A stretch of 64,000 bases of DNA, from the NCBI GenBank assembly GCA_012103035.1, contig JAAVLL010000001.1, forward strand, positions 656,501 to 720,500, read 5' to 3'. Made by a program: the position numbers and the translations under genes. Position 1 is the first letter of the stretch, and each line of letters begins with the position of its first letter. The stretch is from Brucella oryzae. Its GTDB lineage: Bacteria > Pseudomonadota > Alphaproteobacteria > Rhizobiales > Rhizobiaceae. The notes below the pieces were generated by a model. It searched no databases. It was not told where the DNA came from and worked only from the letters and a program-made list of their open reading frames with translations. Positions 43,498-53,127 of this stretch are shown piece by piece.

Positions 43498-45030
43498 TCA
43501 GTCGATATCGAAGGAAACGCCCTGTGCCAGCGGCAGCGCCTTCGAGTAGTTGATGGTGTTGGTTGCGCGGCGCATATAGCCCTTCCACGCGTCCGAACCC
43601 GATTCACGGCCGCCGCCGGTTTCCTTTTCGCCGCCGAATGCGCCGCCGATTTCAGCGCCCGAAGTGCCGATATTGACGTTTGCAATGCCGCAATCCGAAC
43701 CTTCAACCGAGAGGAAGCGCTCTGCTTCCTGCAGGTTGAGCGTGAAGATCGACGAGGACAGGCCTGCGCCAACTTCATTATGGCTTACCAGCACGTCGTC
43801 GAAGTCGGAATATTTCATGACGTAAAGGATCGGTGCGAAGGTTTCTTCGAGAACCGGGCCTTCCTGGCGTGGCATTTCAACGATGGCCGGACGCACGTAG
43901 TAAGCGTTTTCATGGCCGGTATCGACGCGTTCGCCGCCCTGCACCTTGCCGCCGTGAGCGGCTGCTTCCTTCAGTGCCTTCTGCATATTGTCGAAAGCTT
44001 GCTTGTCGATCAGTGGGCCGACCAGAGCGCTGGTTTCAAGCGGCGAGCCAACGGTAACGCTGGCATAGGCCTTCTGCAGACGCGGGACGAGCGCGTCATA
44101 GACGCTTTCGTGCACGAAAAGGCGACGCAGTGTGGTGCAGCGCTGACCAGCGGTGCCCATTGCGCCGAAAGCGATTGCGCGCAGCGCCATGTCGAGATCG
44201 GCCGACGGGCAGACGATACCGGCATTGTTGCCGCCGAGTTCGAGGATCGCGCGCGCAAAACGCTTTGCAAGGCGCGGACCGACTTCGCGGCCCATACGGG
44301 TCGAACCGGTTGCTGAAACAACCGGAACCTTCGGGCTGTCGACGAGGACTTCTCCGATTTCACGGTCGCCGAGTAGTACCTGCGAAATGCCTTCCGGTGC
44401 ATCGCCGAAACGCTTCAGTGCGCGCTTGAAGATCGCGTCACAGGCAAGAGCAGTCAGAAGGGTCTTTTCAGACGGTTTCCAGACAACCGAGTTACCGCAA
44501 ACGATTGCCAGAGCGGCATTCCATGACCAGACGGCTACGGGGAAGTTGAAGGCCGAGATAACGCCGACAACACCAAGGGGATGCCAGGTTTCCATCATGC
44601 GATGGCCAGCGCGTTCGGTTGCAATGGTGAGGCCGTAAAGCTGACGCGACAGACCGACTGCGAAATCGCAGATATCGATCATTTCCTGTACTTCGCCGAG
44701 GCCTTCCGAAGGGATCTTGCCAGCTTCGAGCGAAACGAGGCGGCCGAGATCCTCCTTGGCAGCACGGAGCTCTTCACCGAGCAGACGGATCAGTTCGCCA
44801 CGCTTTGGAGCCGGAACGGTGCGCCAGGCGCGGAAAGCTTCGTCAGCCTTGTCGATGATCTTGACTGCGTCTTCCTTGCTGTGGGTTTTGACCGCAGCGA
44901 TCTGTTCGCCCGAAACGGGGCTGAAACCGGCAAGGTCGCCGCCGGTATAGGCGGATGCATCTACGCCGAGTTTGGAAAGCAGATCGGCGGCTTCCTTCTT
45001 CACGTCGATTTTTCTAACAGCGGTGTTCAT
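43498..45030 (-). CDS. amaB: L-piperidine-6-carboxylate / alpha-aminoadipic semialdehyde dehydrogenase (ALDH7 type)
   Basis: Intact, 510 residues. ALDH7-type NAD-dependent dehydrogenase: SLEAGKIPSEGLGEVQEMIDICDFAVGLSRQL, WHPLGVVGVISAFNFPVAVWSWNAALAIVCGNSVVWKPSEKT, FARAILELGGNNAGIV (catalytic Glu), GTAGQRCTTLRRLFVHE (catalytic Cys), and GLSSSIFTLNL with C-terminal EIGGAFGGEKETGGGRESGSDAWKGYMRRATNTINYS. The enzyme oxidises piperidine-6-carboxylate/2-aminoadipate semialdehyde to 2-aminoadipate. It is followed downstream, after 72 bp with a palindromic repeat upstream of it, by the hglS-type gene on the same strand. The neighbours support a role in lysine/pipecolate degradation. Confidence 0.87.
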   Translation of the reverse strand: MNTAVRKIDVKKEAADLLSKLGVDASAYTGGDLAGFSPVSGEQIAAVKTHSKEDAVKIIDKADEAFRAWRTVPAPKRGELIRLLGEELRAAKEDLGRLVSLEAGKIPSEGLGEVQEMIDICDFAVGLSRQLYGLTIATERAGHRMMETWHPLGVVGVISAFNFPVAVWSWNAALAIVCGNSVVWKPSEKTLLTALACDAIFKRALKRFGDAPEGISQVLLGDREIGEVLVDSPKVPVVSATGSTRMGREVGPRLAKRFARAILELGGNNAGIVCPSADLDMALRAIAFGAMGTAGQRCTTLRRLFVHESVYDALVPRLQKAYASVTVGSPLETSALVGPLIDKQAFDNMQKALKEAAAHGGKVQGGERVDTGHENAYYVRPAIVEMPRQEGPVLEETFAPILYVMKYSDFDDVLVSHNEVGAGLSSSIFTLNLQEAERFLSVEGSDCGIANVNIGTSGAEIGGAFGGEKETGGGRESGSDAWKGYMRRATNTINYSKALPLAQGVSFDID

Positions 45031-45056
45031 GGCTTTCCTCTCTGTATGAGTTGTTT

Positions 45057-45101
45057 GCGCATAATCCTGTCCGAAAAGTCTGCAACTTTTCGGGGTTATG
45101 C
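45057..45101. repeat. Dispersed palindromic repeat, short form
   Basis: Inverted repeat of the form gcataatcc-tgtccgaaaagt ... acttttcgggg-ttatgc in the gap between the hglS-type gene and the P6C dehydrogenase gene. Its core tccgaaaa / ttttcgg is shared with copies at 3483-3525 and 55497-55539. Confidence 0.65.
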
Positions 45102-45102
45102 T

Positions 45103-46502
45103 TTATTCTGCCGCTTCGAGGCCCTTCAAACCTGCCTTAACGGCTTCGATGGATTCGCGTTCGATGCGGGCATAGTGCTCGAATTCATTAAGCACTTTCG
45201 CACCCAGATCATCCTCGAAACGCTTCTGGTTGGGGCTTTCAACAAATTCCTGTGTGTCGTCGTCGCCCAGATTTGACTGGAATATACCGGCAGCACTCAC
45301 CGGCAGGAAGTCCTCATAGATAATCGGGTCGAACTGAACCGCGTCAGCTTCAACCAGAACCTCAATATCGGTGCCCGGCTTGTAGGCTTCAAGCTTTGCA
45401 GCGTCCCTGACCGAATAGGCGAAGTAGCCGAGGCCCGCTTCACGAATGCCAGCCCATGTGTCCGGGAAGGCTGCAAAAGTGTCGCGCAGCACCTTCACAT
45501 ATTCAGCTGCATTCGAGCCGTCAGGAGCAGGGCGCGAGACGGCGCGGGTATCGTTGAGCAGCTTGTCGTAAAGCGCGCGGCCCTTCGGCGTAAGCGCTAC
45601 GCCGCGCTGTTCGATCTCGCCGAAGCGGGCAGTGTGCGAGCCTGGCGTCCAGGTGCCATCAGCACTGACGAAGGACACTTCTTCTTCAAGCGCCTTGAAC
45701 GAGGTCTGGCGCAGAAGGATCGGGCACTTGCGGGTTGGCGGGCCTTCGACGACTGCCTTCGGATTGATGCTGCGATCCGGCATCTGAACCTGCACGGCGT
45801 CGATGTCGAGCGTGCGCGGCGTCAGGTGATTGATGTGTGGTCCCTTGAACGAAACGACATCGGCGATCAGCCGATGCGCGTCATGCAGACGATGATAAAG
45901 TTCGGCGCTGACATTGGCGTGATCGTGCCAGCGGAAGGTTTCCAGCACTTCAGCGACAAAAGCTTTTGCGTCGTCGTCGTTGAGGCCGCCTTCGGCTTCA
46001 GCCTTTTCGACGAGTGCAATGGCACCACCGGTGAAGATGTTGCGCTTCGACAGGACTTCTTCCGATTCAGCGCGCAGCTTTTCATCGGCGATAAGATCGA
46101 GACGCAGAAGCGAGGTAAAGATGCGGAACGGGTTGTGCTTTAGTGCCGCATCGTCAACCGGGCGAAAAGCGGTCGAATGAACAGGACGCCAGCGGCGCTA
46201 AGATCGTAATAACCGACCGGGAACATACCCATGACCGCAAAGACGCGGCGCATCATCGACAGCTCGGCAGCCGTGCCGAGACGGATTGCGCCGTGCCGTT
46301 CTTCTGAGATGCGCTCAAGCGAATCTGTTTCCGTCAGACGTTCATGCAGGTGGCTGTCATCAGCCAGCACCTTGGTATTCACATCGGCAACGAGTTCCAT
46401 CAATGTGCCATAGGCAGGCACTTCCTGCTTGTACATGGCAGACATCGCAGCCGAGAAGGCAGAACGAATGGCGTCCGGCGAAACGAATTTCTGGTCTTTC
46501 AT
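45103..46502 (-). CDS. hglS: 2-oxoadipate dioxygenase/decarboxylase (HglS/YdcJ, DUF1338), frameshifted
   Basis: Fe(II)-dependent DUF1338 enzyme that converts 2-oxoadipate to D-2-hydroxyglutarate and CO2 in bacterial lysine catabolism. Starts MKDQKFVSPDAIRSAFSAAMSAMYKQEVPAYGTLMELVADVN. One C is missing near 46189 (CC to CCC), repairing AAGVPVHSTAFRPVDDAALKHNPFR; length 466 residues. The His-rich segments DDSHLHERLTETDS, RWHDHANVSAELYHRLHDAHRLIADV and the Glu in EYVKVL/IYEDFLPVSAAGIF regions match the family's metal site layout. It sits between the P6C dehydrogenase and a divergent LysR gene, which fits the pathway. Confidence 0.88.
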
Positions 46503-46648
46503 GCGAAATTTTCCGTCGAGTGGGGCATCTTCGGGTGGCGCATGTCTTGTTTGGGAGGAACATGCATGGATTATGATGAAAATGTATCATATAGACCGTT
46601 TTGCGGTTATGCTTGCGACGAAAGCAACTATGTTAATGCGAGAATGGA

Positions 46649-47581
46649 ATGAAGCTGAGCAGACGACTGATCCCTGATATCGCCACGCTGCAGGCATTTG
46701 AGTGCGCCGCCCGTCATGGCAGTTTCACGCAGGCTGCGCACGAGCTCAATCTCACCCAGAGCGCGGTCAGCCGTCAGATCAAGGATCTCGAAAGCCAGCT
46801 GGGCGTGCTATTGTTCGAACGCATTCGCCAGCGCATTCTGCTTTCCGATGCAGGCAGGAAATTTCTGCCGGAAGTGCGGCGTCTTCTGAACCAGACGGAA
46901 GATACGATGTTGCGTGCCATGGCTTCGGCGCAATCAACGTCTTCTTTCAGTGTGGCGACCCTGCCGACATTCGGCACGCGCTGGCTGATGCCGCGCATTC
47001 CCGATTTCATCGAAAAGCATCCCGGTATCGCCATCAATGTTGCATCGCGCTCCGGTGTCTTTGATTTCGAGGAGCAGCCATTCGATCTGGCCATCCATTA
47101 TGGGCAGCCGGTCTGGGCACATGCCACCTGTACCTTCCTGTGCAGCGAAGTCATCGTTCCTGTCGCCAGTCCCAGCCTGCTAAAGGCGCGTCATCCGTCA
47201 GCGCCGGAAGAGCTTGAAAACGAACCTCTACTGCATCTTGCGACACGTCCCAAGATGTGGGCCCAATGGTTTGAAAGTTGCGGTGTCGAAGGACAGTCGG
47301 CCTATCGCGGGCACCGTTTTGACCAGTTCTCGATGGTTATAGGCGCAGCATTGGCTGGGCTGGGTTTCGCTCTTCTGCCGCTTTACCTGATCGAGCAGGA
47401 GTTGCTGAGCGGTGAACTGGTCATGCTTTTCGAGAAGCCGATGCGGACCGAGAATGAATATTATCTCGTTGTCCCGGAAGGAAAACTGGAAAACCCGCTG
47501 ACGCAGGTCTTCTGCCAGTGGATTGCCGGGCAGGTTGGAAATACGGATTATTCGATGCTGGTTCATTCCAAACCGGAATGA
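46649..47581 (+). CDS. LysR-family transcriptional regulator (GcvA-like)
   Basis: Intact, 310 residues. N-terminal helix-turn-helix IATLQAFECAARHGSFTQAAHELNLTQSAVSRQIKDLESQLGVLLFERIRQRILLSDAGRKFLPEVRRLL; C-terminal substrate-binding domain with TLPTFGTRWLMPRIPDFIEKHPGIAINVASRSG and GHRFDQFSMVIGAALAGLGFALLPLYLIEQELLSGEL. The TFGTRWL segment is common in GcvA/AmpR-like regulators. It lies between the divergent hglS-type gene and the FAD oxidase gene that follows it, so it probably controls the lysine/pipecolate genes on both sides. The inducer is unknown. Confidence 0.88.
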   Translation: MKLSRRLIPDIATLQAFECAARHGSFTQAAHELNLTQSAVSRQIKDLESQLGVLLFERIRQRILLSDAGRKFLPEVRRLLNQTEDTMLRAMASAQSTSSFSVATLPTFGTRWLMPRIPDFIEKHPGIAINVASRSGVFDFEEQPFDLAIHYGQPVWAHATCTFLCSEVIVPVASPSLLKARHPSAPEELENEPLLHLATRPKMWAQWFESCGVEGQSAYRGHRFDQFSMVIGAALAGLGFALLPLYLIEQELLSGELVMLFEKPMRTENEYYLVVPEGKLENPLTQVFCQWIAGQVGNTDYSMLVHSKPE

Positions 47582-47672
47582 ATTGTTGCGCAAATAACGC
47601 TGTCCAACCGGCTTTCGCGGCGTGAAATAGAAACAGTCCGGCACGTGCTGTGCCTTCCACGATACGAAATGG

Positions 47673-48965
47673 TTGATCTCGATGCTGAACGATCCGCGCT
47701 CCCATGGTCTTTGGGAAAAGACCGCCCCTGCCGCTCCCAGGACGACTGCGCTGCAAGGTGATTTGACTGCGGATGTGGTGATCGTGGGCGGCGGTTTTAC
47801 CGGTCTCTCGACCGCTCTGCATTTGGCCGAGAAAGGTACGCGAGCTATCGTTCTCGAAGGTATCGAGATCGGCTATGGCGGTTCGGGCCGCAATGTCGGT
47901 CTGGTCAATGCAGGCATGTGGGTCATGCCGGATGATCTGCCGGGCGTGCTCGGTCAGAAATATGGTGACCGGCTGCTCGACGTTCTTGGCAATGCGCCGA
48001 AGCTCGTTTTCGAAATCGTTGAGAAGCACAAGATCGCCTGTGAAGTCGAAAATCAAGGCACGCTTCACTGCGCCGTCGGCAAGAAGGGCCTGAAGGAACT
48101 CGAAGACCGCTATGAGCAGTGGGCGCGGCGCGGTGCCAATGTCAAGCTGCTCGATGCCAAGGAAACCGAAGCCAAGGTTGGAACCAAGGCTTATGCCGGA
48201 TCGCTGCTCGATCTGCGCGCCGGTACGATCCAGCCGCTTGCTTATGTGCGCGGGCTCGCCCATGCCGCCATTGCCGCTGGCGCGACCGTGTTTACCGGAA
48301 GCCCGGTGATCGGGGCCGAGGAAAAGAACGGCAAATGGGTGGTCAAGACCGCCAAGGGTTCCGTGACGGCCAGCTGGGTGGTTGTCGCAACGAATGCCTA
48401 CACCAATGCGCCATGGCCGGAAGTGCGCGCCGAGCTGGTTCACTTGCCCTATTTCAACATGGCCACGAAGCCGCTGTCAGATAATATCAAACGCTCCATA
48501 CTGCCGGAACGTCAGGGTGCGTGGGACACGAAGGAAGTCCTTTCATCCTTCCGTTTCGACCAACAGGGTCGCCTTGTCTTCGGAAGTGTTGGGGCGCTAC
48601 GCAATACGGGTGCTGCCGTGCACAAGGCATGGGCGAAGAAATCGTTGAAGCGTCTGTTCCCGCAGATTGGCGAAGTCGAGTTCGAAGCCGAATGGTATGG
48701 CAAGATTGGCATGACCAATGACAGCCTGCCGAAATTCCATCGCCTTGCGCGCAATGTAGTTGGGTTCTCCGGTTACAACGGTCGCGGTATCGCGCCGGGG
48801 ACAGTCTTCGGGAAACTGCTTTCGCAGCTCGTTTCAGGCGAGATCAAGGAAGACGATCTGCCGCTGCCGGTCAGCGATCCGAAGGAGCAGAATTTCCGTG
48901 GTCTGCGTGAAGCCTATTACGAGGCCGGTGCGCAGGTTGCGCATGTTGCCGAGATCGTTATCTGA
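47673..48965 (+). CDS. FAD-dependent amine/amino acid oxidoreductase, probable L-pipecolate oxidase (AmaA-like)
   Basis: Intact, 430 residues (MISMLN; ATG 47682 is an inner option). DAO fold: DVVIVGGGFTGLSTALHLAEKGTRAIVLE (FAD-binding), GYGGSGRNVGLVNAGMW, LLDLRAGTIQPLAYVRGLAHAAIAAGATVFTGSPV, VVVATNAYTN and the C-terminal GKIGMTNDSLPKFHRLARNVVGFSGYNGRGIAPGTVFGKLL. Relatives include AmaA L-pipecolate oxidase and PuuB. Given the adjacent P6C dehydrogenase and HglS-type genes, oxidation of pipecolate to piperideine-6-carboxylate is the best reading; PuuB-like or other amine oxidation remains possible. Confidence 0.8.
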   Translation: MISMLNDPRSHGLWEKTAPAAPRTTALQGDLTADVVIVGGGFTGLSTALHLAEKGTRAIVLEGIEIGYGGSGRNVGLVNAGMWVMPDDLPGVLGQKYGDRLLDVLGNAPKLVFEIVEKHKIACEVENQGTLHCAVGKKGLKELEDRYEQWARRGANVKLLDAKETEAKVGTKAYAGSLLDLRAGTIQPLAYVRGLAHAAIAAGATVFTGSPVIGAEEKNGKWVVKTAKGSVTASWVVVATNAYTNAPWPEVRAELVHLPYFNMATKPLSDNIKRSILPERQGAWDTKEVLSSFRFDQQGRLVFGSVGALRNTGAAVHKAWAKKSLKRLFPQIGEVEFEAEWYGKIGMTNDSLPKFHRLARNVVGFSGYNGRGIAPGTVFGKLLSQLVSGEIKEDDLPLPVSDPKEQNFRGLREAYYEAGAQVAHVAEIVI

Positions 48966-49306
48966 TTTGCTCGCCATTCTACCGGGAATGGGTTCGCAGT
49001 TGTCATAAAACCGCATTGCAATTCCTTTAATGCCATCCGCATCTTCTCCATGCCGGGAGGTGCGGATGGCTGTTCGGCAAAACATTCAATGTCTTACAAG
49101 CCTTCCGATGGATATGACTCTGCCGGAAGGCTTTTGCTTTTCCGGCCCCACGTTGCAGGATGTTTGACAGGTGCACCATGAATGGAAATGATCGGGCCTA
49201 TCGCCATGGCAGTATCTGCGCGCTATCACTTCGCACGCGTCAGGATTGTACCGGCATCGCTGGTCATGCTGGCGAACATTACACAGAAATTCGAGGAGCG
49301 AACCCC
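48966..49306. other. 341-bp intergenic region with two hairpins
   Basis: No gene is seen. A 10-bp inverted repeat, gccatccgca / tgcggatggc, lies at 49032-49070. A second and stronger one, aagccttccg / cggaaggctt at 49098-49133, is followed by ttgctttt and is the likely terminator of the FAD oxidase gene. The rest should hold the promoter of the ferric-type ABC operon; a clean -35/-10 pair was not evident. Confidence 0.55.
49098..49138 (+). terminator. Probable terminator after the FAD oxidase gene
   Basis: Stem aagccttccg / cggaaggctt with a 16-base loop and a T-rich 3' flank. Confidence 0.6.
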
Positions 49307-50286
49307 ATGAACAAGATGCTGAAGCGGGCTGCCGTCGTACCTGCGCTTCTTGCTCTTTCCATCGCTGTGGCACAGGCCGATACGCTGACGCTTTATACGT
49401 CGCAACCGGAAACGGATGCGACCAAGACGGTCGAAGCTTTCCGCAAGACCAACCCGGAAACGGAAGTGCAGATTTTCCGCTCTGGCACCAGCGAACTCCT
49501 CACCAAGCTTGCCGCTGAATTTTCCGCCGGTGCGCCGCAGCCAGACGTGCTGCTGATCGCCGATGCGGTGACCATGGAAGGTCTGAAGAAGGACAAGCGC
49601 CTGCTCGCCTATCCGGAAGCCAAGGTCGATGGTTTTGCCGCTGACGCCTATGATGCCGACAAGACCTATTTCGGTTCCAAGCTGATCACCACCGGTATTG
49701 CCTATAACACCGGCGCTGCGCACAAGCCGGAACATTGGACGGATCTCGCCAAGGCCGACTATAAGGGTCAGGTGGTGATGCCGAGCCCGCTTTATTCGGG
49801 CGCTGCGGCTATCTCTTAAGCGGCTTTGCGCTCAACAAGGATCTGGGCTGGGATTATTTCAAGGGCCTCAAGGCCAATGAACTGGCAAGCGTGAAGGGCA
49901 ACGGCGCTGTGTTGAAGTCGGTTGCCAGCGGTGAAAAGCCTTACGGCATCCTCGTCGACTTCATGGCGCTCAATGCCAAGGCCAAGGGCTCGCCGATCGA
50001 GTTCGTCTTCCCGTCGGAAGGCGTGCCTGCCGTGACCGAGCCGGTCGCCATCATGGCCACGGCCAAGAATGTCGATGGCGCCAAGAAGTTCGTTGACTTC
50101 ATCCTCTCCGACGATGGCCAGAAGCTCGCGCTGGAGCAGGGCTATCTGCCTGCCAAGGAAGGCATCGGCCGTCCGGCCTGGCTGCCGGAAGGCACCAAGA
50201 TCAACATCATGTCTATCGACACCCAGAAGGTTCTCGATCAGACTGATGCCGACAAGAAGCAGTTCTCCGAGCTGTTTGGCGGATAA
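49307..50286 (+). CDS. ABC transporter periplasmic binding protein, AfuA/FbpA type, frameshifted
   Basis: Starts MNKMLKRAAVVPALLALSIAVAQA, a Sec signal peptide. The mature protein begins DTLTLYTSQPETDATKTVEAFRK and continues VQIFRSGTSELLTKLAAEFSAGAPQPDVLLIADAVTMEGLKKD, GVPAVTEPVAIMATAKNVDGAKKFVDFILSDDGQKL and GYLPAKEGIGRPAWLP, as in COG1840 ferric, putrescine-like or phosphonate binding proteins. One base is missing near 49810; repaired length 326 residues. The Tyr pair typical of iron binding is not assured, so the ligand (iron or an organic anion) stays open. First gene of a four-domain ABC operon. Confidence 0.84.
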
Positions 50287-50295
50287 GGCATTTCG

Positions 50296-51990
50296 ATGCG
50301 TATCATGAAAGACCTTCAGGGCCGCGATGCGGCCCTGATTGTTGGGGTAACACTGATCGTGGCGGTTCTGTCGCTTCTGCCGATGGGCAGGCTGCTGGTG
50401 GAGCTTGTTGCGCCGCAGGGCAGTTTTCAACATCGGTTCTGGTTGAGACACTGGGCAGCCAGTCGACATGGGTTGCGACATGGCACTCCTGCAAATCGGC
50501 CTTGGCGGCACATTGCTGGCGCTTGCCTTTGGCATTGCTGCGGCCTTGCTGGTGGGGCTCACCAATATGCGCGGGCGCAATGTCTTCGTGCTTTTCTATG
50601 TCACGCCGCTGCTGATCGCACCGCAGGTAACGGCGCTGGCCTGGCTCCAGCTGTTCGGGCCGTCGAGCCAGTTTCTGAAACTCCTCGGCATGGCTCCGCC
50701 GCTCGGCAGCCGCAATCCGCTCTATTCCGTCTGGGGCATTATCTTCCTGCTCGGCGTGCAATATGGTCCACTGGTTTTCCTCATCGTGCGGGCGGGCCTG
50801 CGCAAGCTGCCGCGTGAACTGGTGGAAGCCGGTTTGAGCGCCGGTGCGAGCAAATGGACCGTGTTGCGCACCATCATATTGCCGCTGATGACGCCGTCGG
50901 TCATCGGCGCTGCCGCTCTGGCTTTCGTTTCCTGTGTCGGCAATTTCGGCATTCCGGCCTTTCTCGGCATCCCGTCAAATTATCTCGTCCTGCCGACGCT
51001 GATTTATCAGCGCCTTGCCGGGGCGGTCCGTCGGTTCTGTCGAGCGTTGCCGTATTATCGGTGTTGATCGGGCTGATCGCCATGGCGGGCATCGCAGCGC
51101 AGGACTATGCGTCACGCAGGCGCGATTTCCGCATCGTCTCCACATCGCTGCCCGCCGCACCCTTTGCGCTCGGCCGTTGGCGTCTTCTGGCAGAAGCCCC
51201 GCATGGATGATGATCGTCATCGTGCTGCTGCTGCCGCTGATCGGGCTGACGCTTTCGGCGCTGGTCCCGGCCTATGGCGTGCCGCTGACTTTCGCCACCG
51301 CGACATTTGAAAATTTCCGCTTCGTGCTCATGCAGCATGGCGGGGCCGCGCGCGCCTTCGGCAACAGCATCCTGCTGTCGCTGATCGCAGCACTCTTTGC
51401 GGTTCTCATCGCCGTGCCGCTCGCCTATATGCTGGCCTGGCGCAAGCGGCGCTGGACCCCGGTGCTCAATTTCGCAGCCGAGCTGCCCTATGCGCTTCCG
51501 GGCGTCGTGCTGGCCATTGCCTGCCTGCTGATGTTCCTGAAACCGCTGCCTGTGATCGGCGTCAGCCTCTACAACACGCTCTGGATCATTCTTTTTGCCT
51601 ATCTGGCGCGCTTCTTCGTGCTGGCGCTGCGGAACCGTGGCCGGTCTGCATCAGATCGACCGCGCGATGGAAGAAGCGGCACGCATTGCGGGCGCAGGAC
51701 TTTTCTATCGGCTGCGCACGATTATATTTCCTCTTGTCGCACCGGCGACGCTTGCAGGCGGCGTGCTCATTTTCATGACTGCATTCTGTGAGCTGACGGT
51801 TTCAGCGCTTCTCTGGGCGTCGGGATCGGAAACGCTGGGCGTGGTGATGTTTTCTTTTGAACAGGCGGGCGATTCCGCCTATGCGGCTGCCATATCCATT
51901 CTGGCCGTTGCGGTGACATTCATGCTGATGCTTGCAACAAATCTGTTTGCGCGGCGTCTTCCAAACGGGGTGCTGCCATGGCGCGACTGA
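50296..51990 (+). CDS. ABC transporter permease with two fused permease domains (FbpB type), frameshifted
   Basis: About 566 residues after repair. First domain: [35 protein letters not shown] [67 protein letters not shown] (EAA loop). Second domain: [83 protein letters not shown] (second EAA loop). Breaks near 50425, 50490, 51021, 51202 and 51640, the first four curable in T, C, G and C runs. Tandem permease domains are standard for ferric-type importers. Ten bases separate it from the binding-protein gene; its end overlaps the ATPase start. Confidence 0.85.
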
Positions 51991-53090
51991 AGATCGACCA
52001 GGTATCCAAGACGTTCAACGGGTTTCAGGCCCTGTCCGGCGTGACGCTGGATGTGAATGACGGCGAGTTCGTTGCCATTCTCGGACCTTCCGGCTGCGGC
52101 AAGACCACATTGTTGCGCATGATCGCGGGCTTCGAGGAAGTGGACGGCGGCGAAATCCATATTGGTGACAGCTGCGTTTCCCATGCGGGCGGCAATGTGC
52201 CCCGGAAAAGCGGCAGGTCGGCATCGTCTTCCAGAATTATGCGCTCTGGCCGCATATGACCGTGGCGGAAAATGTCGGCTATAGTCTGCGCGTGGCAAAG
52301 GTCGCCAAGGCCGAGCGGGAACGCCGGGTGCAAGAAGCGCTTGCACTGGTCGATCTCGATGGATTCGGTGATCGCCGCCCCGCCAATCTTTCCGGCGGGC
52401 AACGCCAGCGCGTGGCGCTCGCCCGCTGTCTGGTCGCGGCACCGTCGCTGGTGCTGTTCGATGAGCCGCTGGCCAATCTCGACGTGCATCTGCGCGCCTC
52501 GATGGAAGACGAATTCGCCGCCTTCCACAAGCGCACCGGCACGACGATCATCTACATCACCCATGATCAGGCGGAAGCCATGGCGCTGGCCGACCGCATC
52601 GCGGTGCTGGATCACGGCAAGCTGCAGCAGTTCGATACGCCGCGCAAACTTTATGAAGAACCGGCGAGCGAAATGGTGGCCTCCTTCATCGCGCATGGCA
52701 TGGTTCTGCCGGCCGAAGTCGTGTCCTTTGCGCAAGCGGGACATTGCGAAGCGCTGGTGCTGGGCAGCCGTGCGCAGGTGCGTTGTTCGGGCATCGAAAT
52801 GCCGCGCGCCAATGCGCAGCTTTGCGTGCGCGCCGCCGATCTGAAACTCACCGAAACCTGCGGCATTCCCGTTCGCGTGAAGCGTTCCGTTTATCGCGGC
52901 GGCGGTTCGCGCCTTGAGGCTGAAGTCGTCGCCAGGCCGGAAATTGCCTTGCATTTCGAAGTGCGCGATCCCGTCCGGCGAGGAGGGTGACGAAGTGCGC
53001 ATCGCCATTTGCGGCGGCTGGATCATCCCCACCGAGGACATGCCGGTGCGAAAAGCTTCAACCGGCTTTCCAATCGGCAACAAGATCTGA
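51978..53090 (+). CDS. ABC transporter ATP-binding protein, FbpC/PotA type, frameshifted
   Basis: ATPase of the ferric-type importer: [26 protein letters not shown], Walker [21 protein letters not shown]-loop [12 protein letters not shown], signature [15 protein letters not shown], Walker [13 protein letters not shown] and the switch His in [12 protein letters not shown], with a C-terminal TOBE-like domain. One C is missing near 52203 (CCCC to CCCCC) and an extra base is present near 52973, so the net frame is kept and TGA 53088-53090 is the stop; about 370 residues, ending FPIGNKI. The start overlaps the permease gene by 13 bp. Confidence 0.88.
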
Positions 53091-53099
53091 ATACGAAAA

Positions 53100-53123
53100 G
53101 GGCGGCTGGAGAAGCCGCCCTTT
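53100..53123. terminator. Bidirectional terminator between the ABC operon and tex
   Basis: Inverted repeat gggcggct / agccgccc with loop ggaga, an A run upstream and a T run downstream, in the short gap between two converging genes. Confidence 0.8.
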
Positions 53124-53127
53124 GCAG

